Of a DNA stretch of 64,000 bases, positions 1-9,336 are shown in pieces. The notes under the pieces are model-generated. The model was not told the origin of the DNA. It did not search any database and was given only the letters and a program-made list of their open reading frames with translations. Position 1 is the stretch's first letter. Every line of letters begins with the position of its first letter. A program made the translations under genes and the position numbers. The stretch is from Buttiauxella agrestis (GTDB lineage: Bacteria; Pseudomonadota; Gammaproteobacteria; Enterobacterales; Enterobacteriaceae). The stretch is from NCBI RefSeq assembly GCF_900446255.1, contig NZ_UIGI01000001.1:2506763-2570762 (forward strand). Direction: 5' to 3'.

Positions 1-852
1 GACGTTGGGATTTAACTGTTTGATAGTCCGGGAAACTTGTTCAATTAACAGCTGCGTATTGTGCCTGCGCCAGTCTGCTTTAGACGCGAAACCCTGACCA
101 TATTTCTGGAAAGTCTGGCTGTCATTGAGCGTCGCCCCTGGCGATTCAGTATAGAAATAGTCATCAAACTGAACACCATCAACAGGATAGCGTTTAACGA
201 CTTCAGCAACGACACTGGTTATCCAGTCCCGAGCTTCAGGAATGCCAGGGTCCACGACATAACGATCGCTTGCCGTGCGAATCCAGTCGCGATGCAGCAC
301 AAATACGCTTGGCGGCTGATTCGTTAAGGTGTTGTTGAGTTCCGCGACGGTTGAGGCTTTGGTGTTCGTCGATACACGATAGGGGTTAAACCACGCATGG
401 ACTTTCATGCCGCGCTTGTGCGCTTCATCAAGCATAAACTGCAACGGATCGTAGCCAGGATCTTCGCCAATTTTGCCGGTTAATGTGTCTGACCACGGCA
501 AAATCTGTGATGGCCACAGCGCGGTGCCATCCGGTTTCACCTGGAAAAATACCGTGTTGACCCCCAGGGTTTTAAGCTTATCGAGCTTATCGGTTAACGC
601 TTTTTGTTGCTGGCTAATCCGGTTTGCGGGACTGGCATTCACGGAGGCGATAGGCGGCCAGTCAAGACGTGAAACGGTTGCCAGCCAGACGCCACGCATC
701 GGTTCTTTATTCAGCTGAGATTTCCCCGGTAAGGGCTGTTTCGCGACCGGGGGAAAAGGCGTAACCAAAGACTGCGGCGGTTTCGATGAACAACCTGCAA
801 GTAAAAGAGCAAACGCAACGAGCGTTCCTGTTCGTTTAACCGTTAACTTCAT
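1..852 (-). CDS. digH: DigH/YddW glycosyl hydrolase lipoprotein (3' end cut by window edge)
   Basis: Partial: the first 284 residues are present and the rest runs off the left edge; the family is about 440 residues. The N-terminus is a lipoprotein signal ending in the lipobox LLAG followed by Cys21, so the protein should be a membrane-anchored lipoprotein facing the periplasm. After a Pro-rich linker, the GHL10/DUF187 barrel starts around residue 50 (EPMRGVWLATV) and shows the family's strings VFFQVKPDGTALWPS, HAWFNPYR and GVQFDDYFY. In E. coli this family (YddW, renamed DigH) cuts glycan strands stripped of stem peptides at the division site; that role is taken from the family. The ATG at 852 is chosen because the signal peptide begins there. 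The gene follows the secretion cassette on the same strand after about 68 bp, so read-through is possible, but its job looks unrelated. Confidence 0.9.
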   Translation of the reverse strand, partial: MKLTVKRTGTLVAFALLLAGCSSKPPQSLVTPFPPVAKQPLPGKSQLNKEPMRGVWLATVSRLDWPPIASVNASPANRISQQQKALTDKLDKLKTLGVNTVFFQVKPDGTALWPSQILPWSDTLTGKIGEDPGYDPLQFMLDEAHKRGMKVHAWFNPYRVSTNTKASTVAELNNTLTNQPPSVFVLHRDWIRTASDRYVVDPGIPEARDWITSVVAEVVKRYPVDGVQFDDYFYTESPGATLNDSQTFQKYGQGFASKADWRRHNTQLLIEQVSRTIKQLNPNV

Positions 853-920
853 CGTATCCAGGCTCTTTTAAGGCGTTATTAATGCATGGCCTGCAAGATT
901 ATCAGTAAATAAAGAGGGTG

Positions 921-2255
921 TCAGTATTCCTTAAACGCCAGCTCCAGGCGGGCGATCAGCGGCTTGAACAAGTAACTTAAGAAGGTTCGTTCCCCGGTTT
1001 TTATCGTTACGCTTGCGGGCATACCGGCTTTAATTTTGTAATCGCCAAGCAACTGTACGCCTTCTCGTGAAACCTGGACTTCTGCGAGGTAGTAGGGTTG
1101 TTGCGTGACTTCATCCATTAAACGGTCTGCCGAAATAGTCAGAACGCGAGCCGGAACCGACGGTAATAAAGCATGGTTGAGGGCAGGGAATAACACATCC
1201 ACTATTAGCCCTGGCGCCATTTTATCAATCGCATGCACCGGGATTTTGGCGTCTATTTGCAGAGGCTGCCCGGCGGCGACAATATCCATTAAATGTTCAC
1301 CCGGCTGGATAATCCCGCCGACGGTACTGACTTTAACATCCAGAACAATGCCATTAATCGGCGAGCGAATTTCGGTGTTATCCAGTTCATGCCGTGTCGA
1401 TACCAATTCATCTTCCAGCATCGCGACTTCTTTTTGTTTATCTGATAACTCGGACTCCACTTCGCGCAGGTATTGATGACGTACTTGATAGGCTTTGATC
1501 TTTAGCTCGTTTTGCTGGGATTTTAGTTTGGCAATATTCAGAATATCTTCGGAGACACTACTGGATATTTCAGCCGCTTCACGTTCAAGCACCAGTAATT
1601 GTGCTTTTGGGTAGTAGTTTTTTTCACTGAGCGCTCTGATGGCACCCAGTTCGCGGCTGATCAGCGTGAATTGGTGATCGCGGAATCCTTTTATTTTATT
1701 CAGGTTTTCGGTTTGCCCCACCAGGCCGTCGAGTGTTTCCTGAATCATTGATAATTCGTCCTGAATTGTTTTCCGGCGCGTATCGAATAGCTTTTCCTGG
1801 AGATTTCTTGCATCCGCCAGGCGTTTATTATTGGCGAACTGTTTTGTCAGGCTCGCATCGAAAGCGATAGTTTCCAGACCATCTCTTTCCGCCAGCAAAC
1901 GGTCTTCATTGCTTTTGGCTGAGATATATTGCGCGTTTAAGGCACTGAAACGCATGTCGAGTTGCATTTTGTCCAGGCGCACTAATATCTGATTTTTTTG
2001 GACCGCATCTCCCTCTTTAATAAAGATGTCGGTCACTCGACCACCGCTCAGGTGTTGAATTGTTTTGCGGTTGCTTGAAACGGTGACGGTGCCGTCAGCC
2101 ACCACGCCAGCGTCCAGCGGTGCCTGTACCGCCCACAATAAGAACCCTCCAACGCCTATGACTATCACAATAATCCCGCGCAGAATCGGGGGCCAAATTT
2201 GAGTGTCCACGCTGCCGGAACCGTCTGTTTCAGGGTTATTTTTGTTCTTTTTCAT
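921..2255 (-). CDS. HlyD-family type I secretion membrane-fusion (periplasmic adaptor) protein
   Basis: A 444-residue adaptor that would link the inner-membrane ABC exporter to an outer-membrane TolC-type channel. The sequence shows a short cytoplasmic N-terminus, one membrane helix at about residues 23-43, a lipoyl/barrel-sandwich half-motif just after it (HLSGGRVTDIFIKEGDAV), a long alpha-helical hairpin (about 100-290, with many Leu/Glu/Gln heptads), the second half-motif (DNTEIRSPINGIVLDV) and a C-terminal beta domain ending in the HlyD-like GMPASVTIKTGERTFLSYL. It starts 6 bp after the stop of the ABC exporter gene, so the two are surely co-transcribed. No outer-membrane factor is encoded nearby, so the system probably borrows the cell's TolC. 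Length and architecture are normal for PrtE/HlyD adaptors. Confidence 0.93.
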   Translation of the reverse strand: MKKNKNNPETDGSGSVDTQIWPPILRGIIVIVIGVGGFLLWAVQAPLDAGVVADGTVTVSSNRKTIQHLSGGRVTDIFIKEGDAVQKNQILVRLDKMQLDMRFSALNAQYISAKSNEDRLLAERDGLETIAFDASLTKQFANNKRLADARNLQEKLFDTRRKTIQDELSMIQETLDGLVGQTENLNKIKGFRDHQFTLISRELGAIRALSEKNYYPKAQLLVLEREAAEISSSVSEDILNIAKLKSQQNELKIKAYQVRHQYLREVESELSDKQKEVAMLEDELVSTRHELDNTEIRSPINGIVLDVKVSTVGGIIQPGEHLMDIVAAGQPLQIDAKIPVHAIDKMAPGLIVDVLFPALNHALLPSVPARVLTISADRLMDEVTQQPYYLAEVQVSREGVQLLGDYKIKAGMPASVTIKTGERTFLSYLFKPLIARLELAFKEY

Positions 2256-2261
2256 TTTCTG

Positions 2262-4001
2262 TCAGGCCTCACGTTGCTGAACATTCGCCGCTGAAGCAGG
2301 AGTGGCTACCGGTTTTAAGATGTTGGCTTGTCGCAAATTCGCGAAGACCTGATCGCGGGTGCCGAACTCCTGCACGGCCCCCTCGTTGAGAAGTAAGACT
2401 TTGTTGACCACGCCGAGCAGTGTTGGGCGGTGAGAGATAATGACGGTGGTTTGCCCCTGTGTGCGCAGCGTATTAATGGCCTTCACGAGGGCAAATTCAC
2501 CGGCATCGTCGAGGTTGGCGTTGGGTTCATCAAGGACGATAAATGCCGGATTGTTGTAAACCGCACGCGCAAGCCCAATTCGCTGGCGCTGCCCGCCGGA
2601 GAGTTGATGCCCGCCCGCGCCCAGTGGCGTGTCGTAACCTTGTGGGAGGCGTAAAATCATGTCGTGCACGCCCGCCAGTACCGCGGCTTCGACGATAAGC
2701 GTGCTGTCGTTGTTGGAAAAGCGGGAGATATTTTGCGCGATGCTGCCATCAAATAATTCAACATCTTGCGGCAGATAGCCCATGGATGGGCCAAGCAGTT
2801 CTTTATCCCACTGGCAAATGTCCGCTCCGTCCAGGCGAACTTTGCCGGATAACGGTTTCCAGACCCCAACCAGAAGTTTGGCGAGCGAAGTTTTGCCGGA
2901 AGCCGATGGGCCGATGATGCCCAACACTTCGCCTTTTTCGAGTTGGAATGAAATATTACGCAGCAGCGGAGCATGCTGACCGGGCGCTGCGGCAAAGACA
3001 CTTTCAACGCTGATATTGCCCTTTGGGCGCGGCAGCGTCAGGACTTCTTTCGCCGCCGGATATTCTTTCAGTAGTGTGGATATCTGGTGCCACGCGCTAC
3101 GAAACTGCACAAACTGTTTCCAGCTACCAATGATTTGTTCTACCGGATTCAACACTCGGCCAAGAATAATGGAGGCGGCAATCATTAACCCCGGAGTAAT
3201 TTGCCCCCCGATCACCAGTAATGCCCCCGCCCCGAGTGCAACGGATTGCAGTAATACCCGCACAAAGCGGCTCAGACTGCTTAAATTCGCGGTTTTGTCG
3301 GCAATCTGGGTTTGTAGAATCAATACTTTGCTGTGCTGTTCCTGCCAGTTAAGTTTCAGGGTGGAAAGCATGCCCATGGCTTCAATCGTGTCGGAATTTT
3401 GCAGTTGTTTATTGAGTTTTGTGGCGTTATTGATGGTTAACGCATGGGCTTGCTGGATAGGGCGTTTGGTTGAGAATTCAGAAACCAGCGTCAGAATAAA
3501 GAGTATTAATATCCCGGCCAGAGAGAGGTATCCCAATAGCGGGTGGACAAGAAAGGCCATGAATAAATAAATAGGCGTCCAGGGGATATCCAGTAACGCA
3601 AATAAACTGCTGCCGGAAAGAAACTGGCGAATTTGATCCAGTTCTGCCAGTGACTGCGCGGGGTTATTTTCGCCAGTGGCGACCTTGCGTTTAAAGGCGG
3701 CATTAAAGACTAACTGGCTTAATTTAACATCCAGGCGATTACCGAGTCTTATCATGACGCTGGAACGCGCGGATTCAATCATTGCAATCACGATGTAAAT
3801 ACCGACAATCAGTAACGTTAACATCAGTAAAGTGGTGGTATTTTTGCTGACCAGAACACGGTCATAGACCTGCAACATATAGATTGCCGGCGCCAGCATA
3901 AGCATATTAATCACACAACTAAAAAACAGCAGCATAATAAAGGTGGGTTTCGTTCCCTTTAATGCATCCTTCAGTTCTGTTGGCGTATGCTGGCGCGACA
4001 T
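2262..4001 (-). CDS. Type I secretion ABC transporter, permease plus ATPase (PrtD/HasD-like)
   Basis: A 579-residue half-transporter of the PrtD/AprD class that would drive export of the RTX peroxidase encoded just upstream. Membrane helices fill about residues 20-290 (first two at about 20-45 and 57-78). The nucleotide-binding domain follows: Walker A GPSASGKT at 364-371, signature LSGGQ at 467-471, Walker B FIVLDE at 487-492 and the switch His in VIISHRP. There is no C39 peptidase-like N-terminal domain, as expected for exporters of substrates with an uncleaved C-terminal signal. I chose the ATG at 4001 because AAGGGGAA lies just upstream; the open frame continues 26 codons further into the end of the peroxidase gene, but that piece has no family resemblance. 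The gap to the peroxidase stop is only 10 bp, so one operon is very likely. Confidence 0.94.
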   Translation of the reverse strand: MSRQHTPTELKDALKGTKPTFIMLLFFSCVINMLMLAPAIYMLQVYDRVLVSKNTTTLLMLTLLIVGIYIVIAMIESARSSVMIRLGNRLDVKLSQLVFNAAFKRKVATGENNPAQSLAELDQIRQFLSGSSLFALLDIPWTPIYLFMAFLVHPLLGYLSLAGILILFILTLVSEFSTKRPIQQAHALTINNATKLNKQLQNSDTIEAMGMLSTLKLNWQEQHSKVLILQTQIADKTANLSSLSRFVRVLLQSVALGAGALLVIGGQITPGLMIAASIILGRVLNPVEQIIGSWKQFVQFRSAWHQISTLLKEYPAAKEVLTLPRPKGNISVESVFAAAPGQHAPLLRNISFQLEKGEVLGIIGPSASGKTSLAKLLVGVWKPLSGKVRLDGADICQWDKELLGPSMGYLPQDVELFDGSIAQNISRFSNNDSTLIVEAAVLAGVHDMILRLPQGYDTPLGAGGHQLSGGQRQRIGLARAVYNNPAFIVLDEPNANLDDAGEFALVKAINTLRTQGQTTVIISHRPTLLGVVNKVLLLNEGAVQEFGTRDQVFANLRQANILKPVATPASAANVQQREA

Positions 4002-4011
4002 GGTATTCCCC

Positions 4012-7000
4012 TTACGCGATGAGTGAGTTATTGCCGTTGTTAGCGGCAAACGGTGTCGGTATTTCCAGTACAAAATCACCCATATTGACGGTGGTAGAGT
4101 TAACGCCGACTAAAGTAATGGTATCCGCGCCGATGGTAACGGTGGTGTTACCACCGCTGCCGCCAATCGCGACGTTGCTGGCGAAGGTACTCGACGTAAT
4201 GCCCAGCAGACTCAAATCGAGGTAATCTTGTCCGCCTGTGGCATTGCTATCGAACCCGTTAATGCGGTCTTGCCCGAAGCTTGCGCTAAAGGCGAAGATG
4301 TCATTTCCGGTGCCGCCGTCCATGATGTCATTGCCTGCCTGACCATTGAGTCTGTCGTTGCCTGTGCCGCCGGAAAGGGTATCCACACCCGCGCCGCCGA
4401 AGAGAACGTCATCGCCAATCCCGCCTTGCAGATTATCAACACCATCGCCGCCATCGAGGGTGTCATTTCCTGATCCCCCCACCAGTTGGTCGTTTCCTCC
4501 CATGCCAGACAGCGTGTCGTTACCATTACCACCGGTCATAAGGTTGGCCGTCGCATTCCCGATGCCGACGAAATTGCCCTGGCCGGTGAAGACCAGTTGC
4601 TCCACGTTTTCGGTCATGGTGTAGCTATTGAGGCTGGTTTCGACGATTTCCGTCCCGCCATTTAGCGCTTCGATGACGATATCGCCTGCGTTATCAACGA
4701 TGTAGGTGTCGTTGCCGTCACCGCCTGCCATGGTGTCGGCACCCTGGCCACCATCGAGGTCGTCGTCACCCGCATCACCTTGCAGAGTGTCGTTTCCTGT
4801 GCCGCCGGAAAGGGTGTCACTCCCGGTTCCGCCGACTAACAGGTCGTCACCCGCGCCGCCATTAAGGGTGTCGTTGCCACCTTCACCGCGCAGAATGTCG
4901 CTCCACGCCGTCCCGGTGAGGACGTTACCGGTATTTGTGCCCGTGATGAGGTCGCCAACAGGTTGAGTCGTCGTCGAAGTCAGAACGACAGGCGGGTTGC
5001 CTTCATCATCAATGACGGTGACAACGACCTGTATGGTTCTGCCCACCATGGCCTGCGTCGGGGTGTAAGTTGCCGCGGTAGCGCCGACAATGTTGGTGAA
5101 ACCCGTCCCGTTGCTCATTCTCCATTGGTAGCTAAAGTTGCCGCCGCTCAAGCCATCAGCATCCGCGATACCGGAGACCACCGCCGTCAGCACCAGGCTT
5201 TCGGTTGGCGTCGCATCGCTGATCACCGGAGCCCCGGTGGTCGGCATATTGCGTGGGACAACCGCCTGAGTTTGACCCGACACTAATCTTTCGGCGTCAC
5301 CCATACGGTCGTTGAACGTGGCGACAACGCGCACTGGCGCACCCTGAATCGTGCCCGGTACTCTGAACTCCTCGCCGACGGCCTGATCCCGCCATTCGCC
5401 GCCAATCAGTGCCTGCCAGGTCAGGGTGATAGCGACGTCGGCGACCAGCCCGTTACCATCATGCAAATCGGCAATGTTGACGCGCAGAAGATCGCCCACC
5501 TGAGGCGTTGCGCTACTGACGGAGAGATTGCCCGTGGCCTGTTGCGCCGTGACCCAGAGCTGTTCACCGTTGCCAAACTCCAGTTTTTCGATGTTCAGCA
5601 GGCGGTCGATACCATCATCAAGATTCAACGCGGCATCCGGCGTGGCGTGGTCAACTCTGAGGCTGCCGTCCTGCATACGGGTAAAGACATAGTTGCTGCT
5701 GATATCGCGATACACTGCGACGTCAGTTTCTGTGCCATCACCTTCATGCAAGATTTCACGCACGATCGCGAGTTGGTCGGGTTTTAAGGTGCCTGCCAGC
5801 ATGTAAGATTTCAGTTCGTTCATGCTGTCGACACTGGTGATACCCGGCAATCCCGTGACTGCGATGCGAACGTTCAGCCACGCGTCACCATCAATAATGT
5901 CATTGCCTGCTTTACCGGTAATGCGGTCGCTCCCGCCGCCACCGAGTAAAATATCGCTGCCATCATCCGGGTTTAACAACACCGCGTTAGGGTCTGCGGA
6001 GTGCGCAACGCCGAGGATGTCCTGAAGCCCAGTGATCCTGTCAGCACCTTCCTGGGTGAGATTATTAGAGAGGGGAGTTCCCAGAACCGGCGCGGTTCCG
6101 AGAGGCTGTTCGGTGCCAACTAACACATCGTTATATTTCCATCCCGATAACCCTTCGACCAGGTCGAAACGGTCGCGCAGGATGAACTCCTGTTGGTTGA
6201 CGAAAATCGGAATGCCGAGGTCAGAGTTCGCGCCGTGCGGGTCGCCTTTGTGGATGGCCCAGTCGAAACCGGCCATGCCATTGTTGCGCTGAATACCCGC
6301 CCCCTGAACCATGATGTCGTCGCCCGCTTCGCCATCGTAGTCCGTATCGTTACCCTGGCCATTGAGCACGTCGTGGCCGACAATAGTGCTGTTGAAGAAC
6401 AGTTCAGAGTTTTCGCCCGTTAGCGAGTCAAACCCGTCACCGCCTTCCAGCCAGTCGTCACCTTCGTTGCCAAGCAGGGCGTCAGCGCCCGATCCGCCCA
6501 GCACAAAGTCATTGTCCCGGCCCGCAAACACTTCCTGGGCATCTTCGCCGACAACTACAAAATCACTGCCGCTGCCGCCGAAGACCAGGTCGTTACCGTT
6601 CCCGGAGAAGATCACGTCATTACCCGCATCACCATGCAGGAAATCGGCATCACCAACTGGTGTTCCGGTGTCGGTAATAATGTCATCGCCGTCACCGCCG
6701 TGGACCACATCAGCCTCGTCGCCACCATCAAGGCGGTCGTCGCCACCGTCGCCCCACAGGCTGTCGATACCTTTGCCCCCGATGAGCGTATCGTTCCCGG
6801 CGGAACCGCCGAGCACCACATGACCATCTCCGGTGTATTTAAGATATGCCCCGTCAGCCGCGCCATCGCCGTCCACATCCTGAGTGGCTGCACGCCGCGT
6901 CATCAACGGAGTGAGCAAATCCTTGAGCGGATTTCCCCATTTCGGGTCGACTTCTGTTTGCAGCGCCTGGTTCACTTCGAAAATGTGATCCGGGGTCTGG

Positions 7001-9336
7001 AACAGGTTCGCAGGCAGGTGCGAGGAACCGTTTTCGCCCAGGTCACTGTTGCGCATCACCAGAGCGGAGAACGAGTTCGCTTCCAGTTCATTGAGCATAT
7101 TCATCCCTTGAACACGGCTCAGGTAGTAGAAACGGTCGCCGTCTTGCAGCATTTCCATTTGCGTTTCAAAGACGAAGTTGAAGGTCGAACCGAGCATGCC
7201 GCCAAACTCGTTTTTGCGCTCCGCAAGGCCGCCAATCCAGAAATCGACCATATTCAGGCCGCTCTCTTTGGTCGCCCAGGCGCCGGTGCTGTTGAAGAAA
7301 TCAAGTGCATCGGCAGGCGGCGCGTTAACCCCATCACCGAACAGCAGGAAATTCACCGCATCGCGTTTCCCTTCGATAGTGGAGGCGGCCAGAATCAGCT
7401 CGTGTTGGCCATATGCGGCCATAAAGTTGATGATGGAAGCCGGGTTTTTGAGGTAAGTCGTAAAATCAGACCAGCTGGTATAAGGCCGCAGTTCACTGTT
7501 TCCGCTTAATTCAAAGAACTGCTCGCGAGCCTGGTTCAGCGTCGGCATTGCCGTATCACGGCCACGGGCAATGTTCAGCGCACCTAAATCCAGCGGCAGT
7601 CCAATCAGGTTATTACGCAGGGCATCGGTAATAAATTCATCAATTTCGTTACCGACTTGACGCGTCATACCTCGCACAATCGCGCCGATTGCCTGCTCAT
7701 CCGTGACGTTGGCACCGTTGATTTCATTAAAAGCGACTGGATTGAGGAACGCTTCAATCAGGCCGATATCGCCGTTTTCCATATCAATATCGGTACGGGC
7801 GACGGTTTCTGTCAGCATCGAGTGGCCAAAACGGTAAACCACATGCGCAAACTCAGCGAAGATCAGCGGGTTGATATCCGCGCTGTTGGAGAAGACAAAT
7901 GGGTCGACTGCGGGTTGCACGGTGCGGGCGAACTCTTCGAAAACCAGGTGCTGATACTGCATTTCGGTAGTGAAGCGACCCGCCTGGAATAAGTATTCGC
8001 CGTTCCATACCAGGGTACTGGTATCGGCTGGCAGTTCAGTTATCTGGTGCGAAGGCATCAGCCATTGATTGATTAGGCTGATATCCCCGGTTTCCAGCAG
8101 GGTCGTTTTGTACTCTTCCACCAGGCGGTTGTGTTCGCTGTGGAAGACGGCGTGTACCGCGGTTAAGCCGATGTTTTCGTTACCGCGTCCGTCGCCGGTG
8201 ATGAAGTGGCGGTCGAGTAATTCGTCATCGTAAGTTCCAGCGGGTTGAGCGCCACCGATCACATCATCGTCATCGGCCACCAGCCCGGCTTTTGGTGCGG
8301 CGGTATGGGCAATATCGTCGAGGAAAGCGTGCCCGGTGCGCAGCGTTCCGGCAGGTAAAAAATCACCGTTAGCTTCAACCAGCCCGGCGGTGGTCACAAT
8401 TTGCACTTTGCCGTTTTCACTTAAGATTAAATTGCCGTAGCGGTCGGTGGCGAGCAGCGGAACATTGAACACATCCTGATCGGTGAGTTTGATACCGAGT
8501 AGGGTTTCAGCCTGGTTTTTGACATCGGCCCAGGTTGCCAGCCCGCCATTCGCACCGCCTAATAAATTGCCGGTGGGTTCAGGCTTGCCGTCGATCATGA
8601 CGTATTCGCGAATGAATATTTGATGTGAAGGGTGGGAAGTATAAGTTTGGTTTTGATCGATGAATGGGGTGGTGAGGTTTACCGTTTCATGGTTGGCATC
8701 TACTTTTGCTCGGGTTAATACCATGAAGTTGGTCGATGACCCTTCCACATATAAGGGGTCATCGGGTTGCAACGGAATAAATACAATGCCGTTTCCCTCC
8801 TTAGGTATTAAATCCAGACCATGGTCAAAGAATTGCCCGAATAACGTCATCCAGCCGTTAAAAGCAGGGGAAAGGCCGACATCTGGCGAAAGGTTAGGAA
8901 TCGACAAGCTGCCATTTGCCGATGTTGTTCCTCCTCCTGGGGCATCTTGCAGGCCATTATGCGCGTCGACCGCAGCCGGGTTAGACGCAGTTTGATCCGA
9001 TATTAAGTTACTGATAATTCGCGGGTCTGCATCAACAACCATCCCACCGAGTTGGGTATAACTGGTCATTGCATCCGCATCTTGCCAGTTTAATGCGGTT
9101 AATCTTGGCATATTTTGATCGGCGGCACCGTAGAGTTCCTGGCCCGGCAGAAGGTTATTCCACGAGCCATCGACGGTACGTATCCCGTAAGGAAGCAACG
9201 GGCTGGAAACTAAATCGCGAAGGGCATCGCCATTAATACTGCCGTCCGGGTTTGTCGCTGCTTCAGATATTTTTATCTGCTTGAGAATAAAAGCAAGATC
9301 GTGCAGCGTGACAGTAAAGTCATATTGTGAGGCCAT
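4012..9336 (-). CDS. Secreted animal-type haem peroxidase with RTX calcium-binding repeats (peroxicin-like)
   Basis: A 1774-residue protein with no N-terminal signal, built for type I export. The peroxidase-cyclooxygenase domain covers about residues 60-800. Compared with myeloperoxidase from memory, the distal site GQFFDH (167-172) keeps the Gln, the ester-forming Asp (D171) and the distal His (H172); R384 and E387 match the catalytic Arg and the second ester Glu; H505 in YRFGH is the proximal ligand. The Met that forms a sulfonium link in myeloperoxidase is Asn388 here, and the Asp after the distal His is Gly173. RTX nonapeptides (GGxGxDxL) occur at about 842-1000, 1110-1150 and 1480-1680, separated by an Ig-like stretch at about 1280-1460, followed by a roughly 95-residue C-terminal export region. 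A good Shine-Dalgarno (AGGGG) precedes the ATG. It is first in an operon with its exporter. Substrate and target cell are unknown. Confidence 0.93.
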   Translation of the reverse strand: MASQYDFTVTLHDLAFILKQIKISEAATNPDGSINGDALRDLVSSPLLPYGIRTVDGSWNNLLPGQELYGAADQNMPRLTALNWQDADAMTSYTQLGGMVVDADPRIISNLISDQTASNPAAVDAHNGLQDAPGGGTTSANGSLSIPNLSPDVGLSPAFNGWMTLFGQFFDHGLDLIPKEGNGIVFIPLQPDDPLYVEGSSTNFMVLTRAKVDANHETVNLTTPFIDQNQTYTSHPSHQIFIREYVMIDGKPEPTGNLLGGANGGLATWADVKNQAETLLGIKLTDQDVFNVPLLATDRYGNLILSENGKVQIVTTAGLVEANGDFLPAGTLRTGHAFLDDIAHTAAPKAGLVADDDDVIGGAQPAGTYDDELLDRHFITGDGRGNENIGLTAVHAVFHSEHNRLVEEYKTTLLETGDISLINQWLMPSHQITELPADTSTLVWNGEYLFQAGRFTTEMQYQHLVFEEFARTVQPAVDPFVFSNSADINPLIFAEFAHVVYRFGHSMLTETVARTDIDMENGDIGLIEAFLNPVAFNEINGANVTDEQAIGAIVRGMTRQVGNEIDEFITDALRNNLIGLPLDLGALNIARGRDTAMPTLNQAREQFFELSGNSELRPYTSWSDFTTYLKNPASIINFMAAYGQHELILAASTIEGKRDAVNFLLFGDGVNAPPADALDFFNSTGAWATKESGLNMVDFWIGGLAERKNEFGGMLGSTFNFVFETQMEMLQDGDRFYYLSRVQGMNMLNELEANSFSALVMRNSDLGENGSSHLPANLFQTPDHIFEVNQALQTEVDPKWGNPLKDLLTPLMTRRAATQDVDGDGAADGAYLKYTGDGHVVLGGSAGNDTLIGGKGIDSLWGDGGDDRLDGGDEADVVHGGDGDDIITDTGTPVGDADFLHGDAGNDVIFSGNGNDLVFGGSGSDFVVVGEDAQEVFAGRDNDFVLGGSGADALLGNEGDDWLEGGDGFDSLTGENSELFFNSTIVGHDVLNGQGNDTDYDGEAGDDIMVQGAGIQRNNGMAGFDWAIHKGDPHGANSDLGIPIFVNQQEFILRDRFDLVEGLSGWKYNDVLVGTEQPLGTAPVLGTPLSNNLTQEGADRITGLQDILGVAHSADPNAVLLNPDDGSDILLGGGGSDRITGKAGNDIIDGDAWLNVRIAVTGLPGITSVDSMNELKSYMLAGTLKPDQLAIVREILHEGDGTETDVAVYRDISSNYVFTRMQDGSLRVDHATPDAALNLDDGIDRLLNIEKLEFGNGEQLWVTAQQATGNLSVSSATPQVGDLLRVNIADLHDGNGLVADVAITLTWQALIGGEWRDQAVGEEFRVPGTIQGAPVRVVATFNDRMGDAERLVSGQTQAVVPRNMPTTGAPVISDATPTESLVLTAVVSGIADADGLSGGNFSYQWRMSNGTGFTNIVGATAATYTPTQAMVGRTIQVVVTVIDDEGNPPVVLTSTTTQPVGDLITGTNTGNVLTGTAWSDILRGEGGNDTLNGGAGDDLLVGGTGSDTLSGGTGNDTLQGDAGDDDLDGGQGADTMAGGDGNDTYIVDNAGDIVIEALNGGTEIVETSLNSYTMTENVEQLVFTGQGNFVGIGNATANLMTGGNGNDTLSGMGGNDQLVGGSGNDTLDGGDGVDNLQGGIGDDVLFGGAGVDTLSGGTGNDRLNGQAGNDIMDGGTGNDIFAFSASFGQDRINGFDSNATGGQDYLDLSLLGITSSTFASNVAIGGSGGNTTVTIGADTITLVGVNSTTVNMGDFVLEIPTPFAANNGNNSLIA

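Noticed and set aside
4300-4900. Tandem Gly-Asp codon repeats as a possible satellite.
   Set aside because: They are the RTX calcium-binding nonapeptides of the peroxidase.
4212-8995. Many plus-strand open frames opposite the peroxidase gene, one of 291 residues at 6634-7509.
   Set aside because: They are mirror frames of GC-rich repeats and conserved peroxidase sequence on the minus strand; their products are low-complexity and have no start signals.
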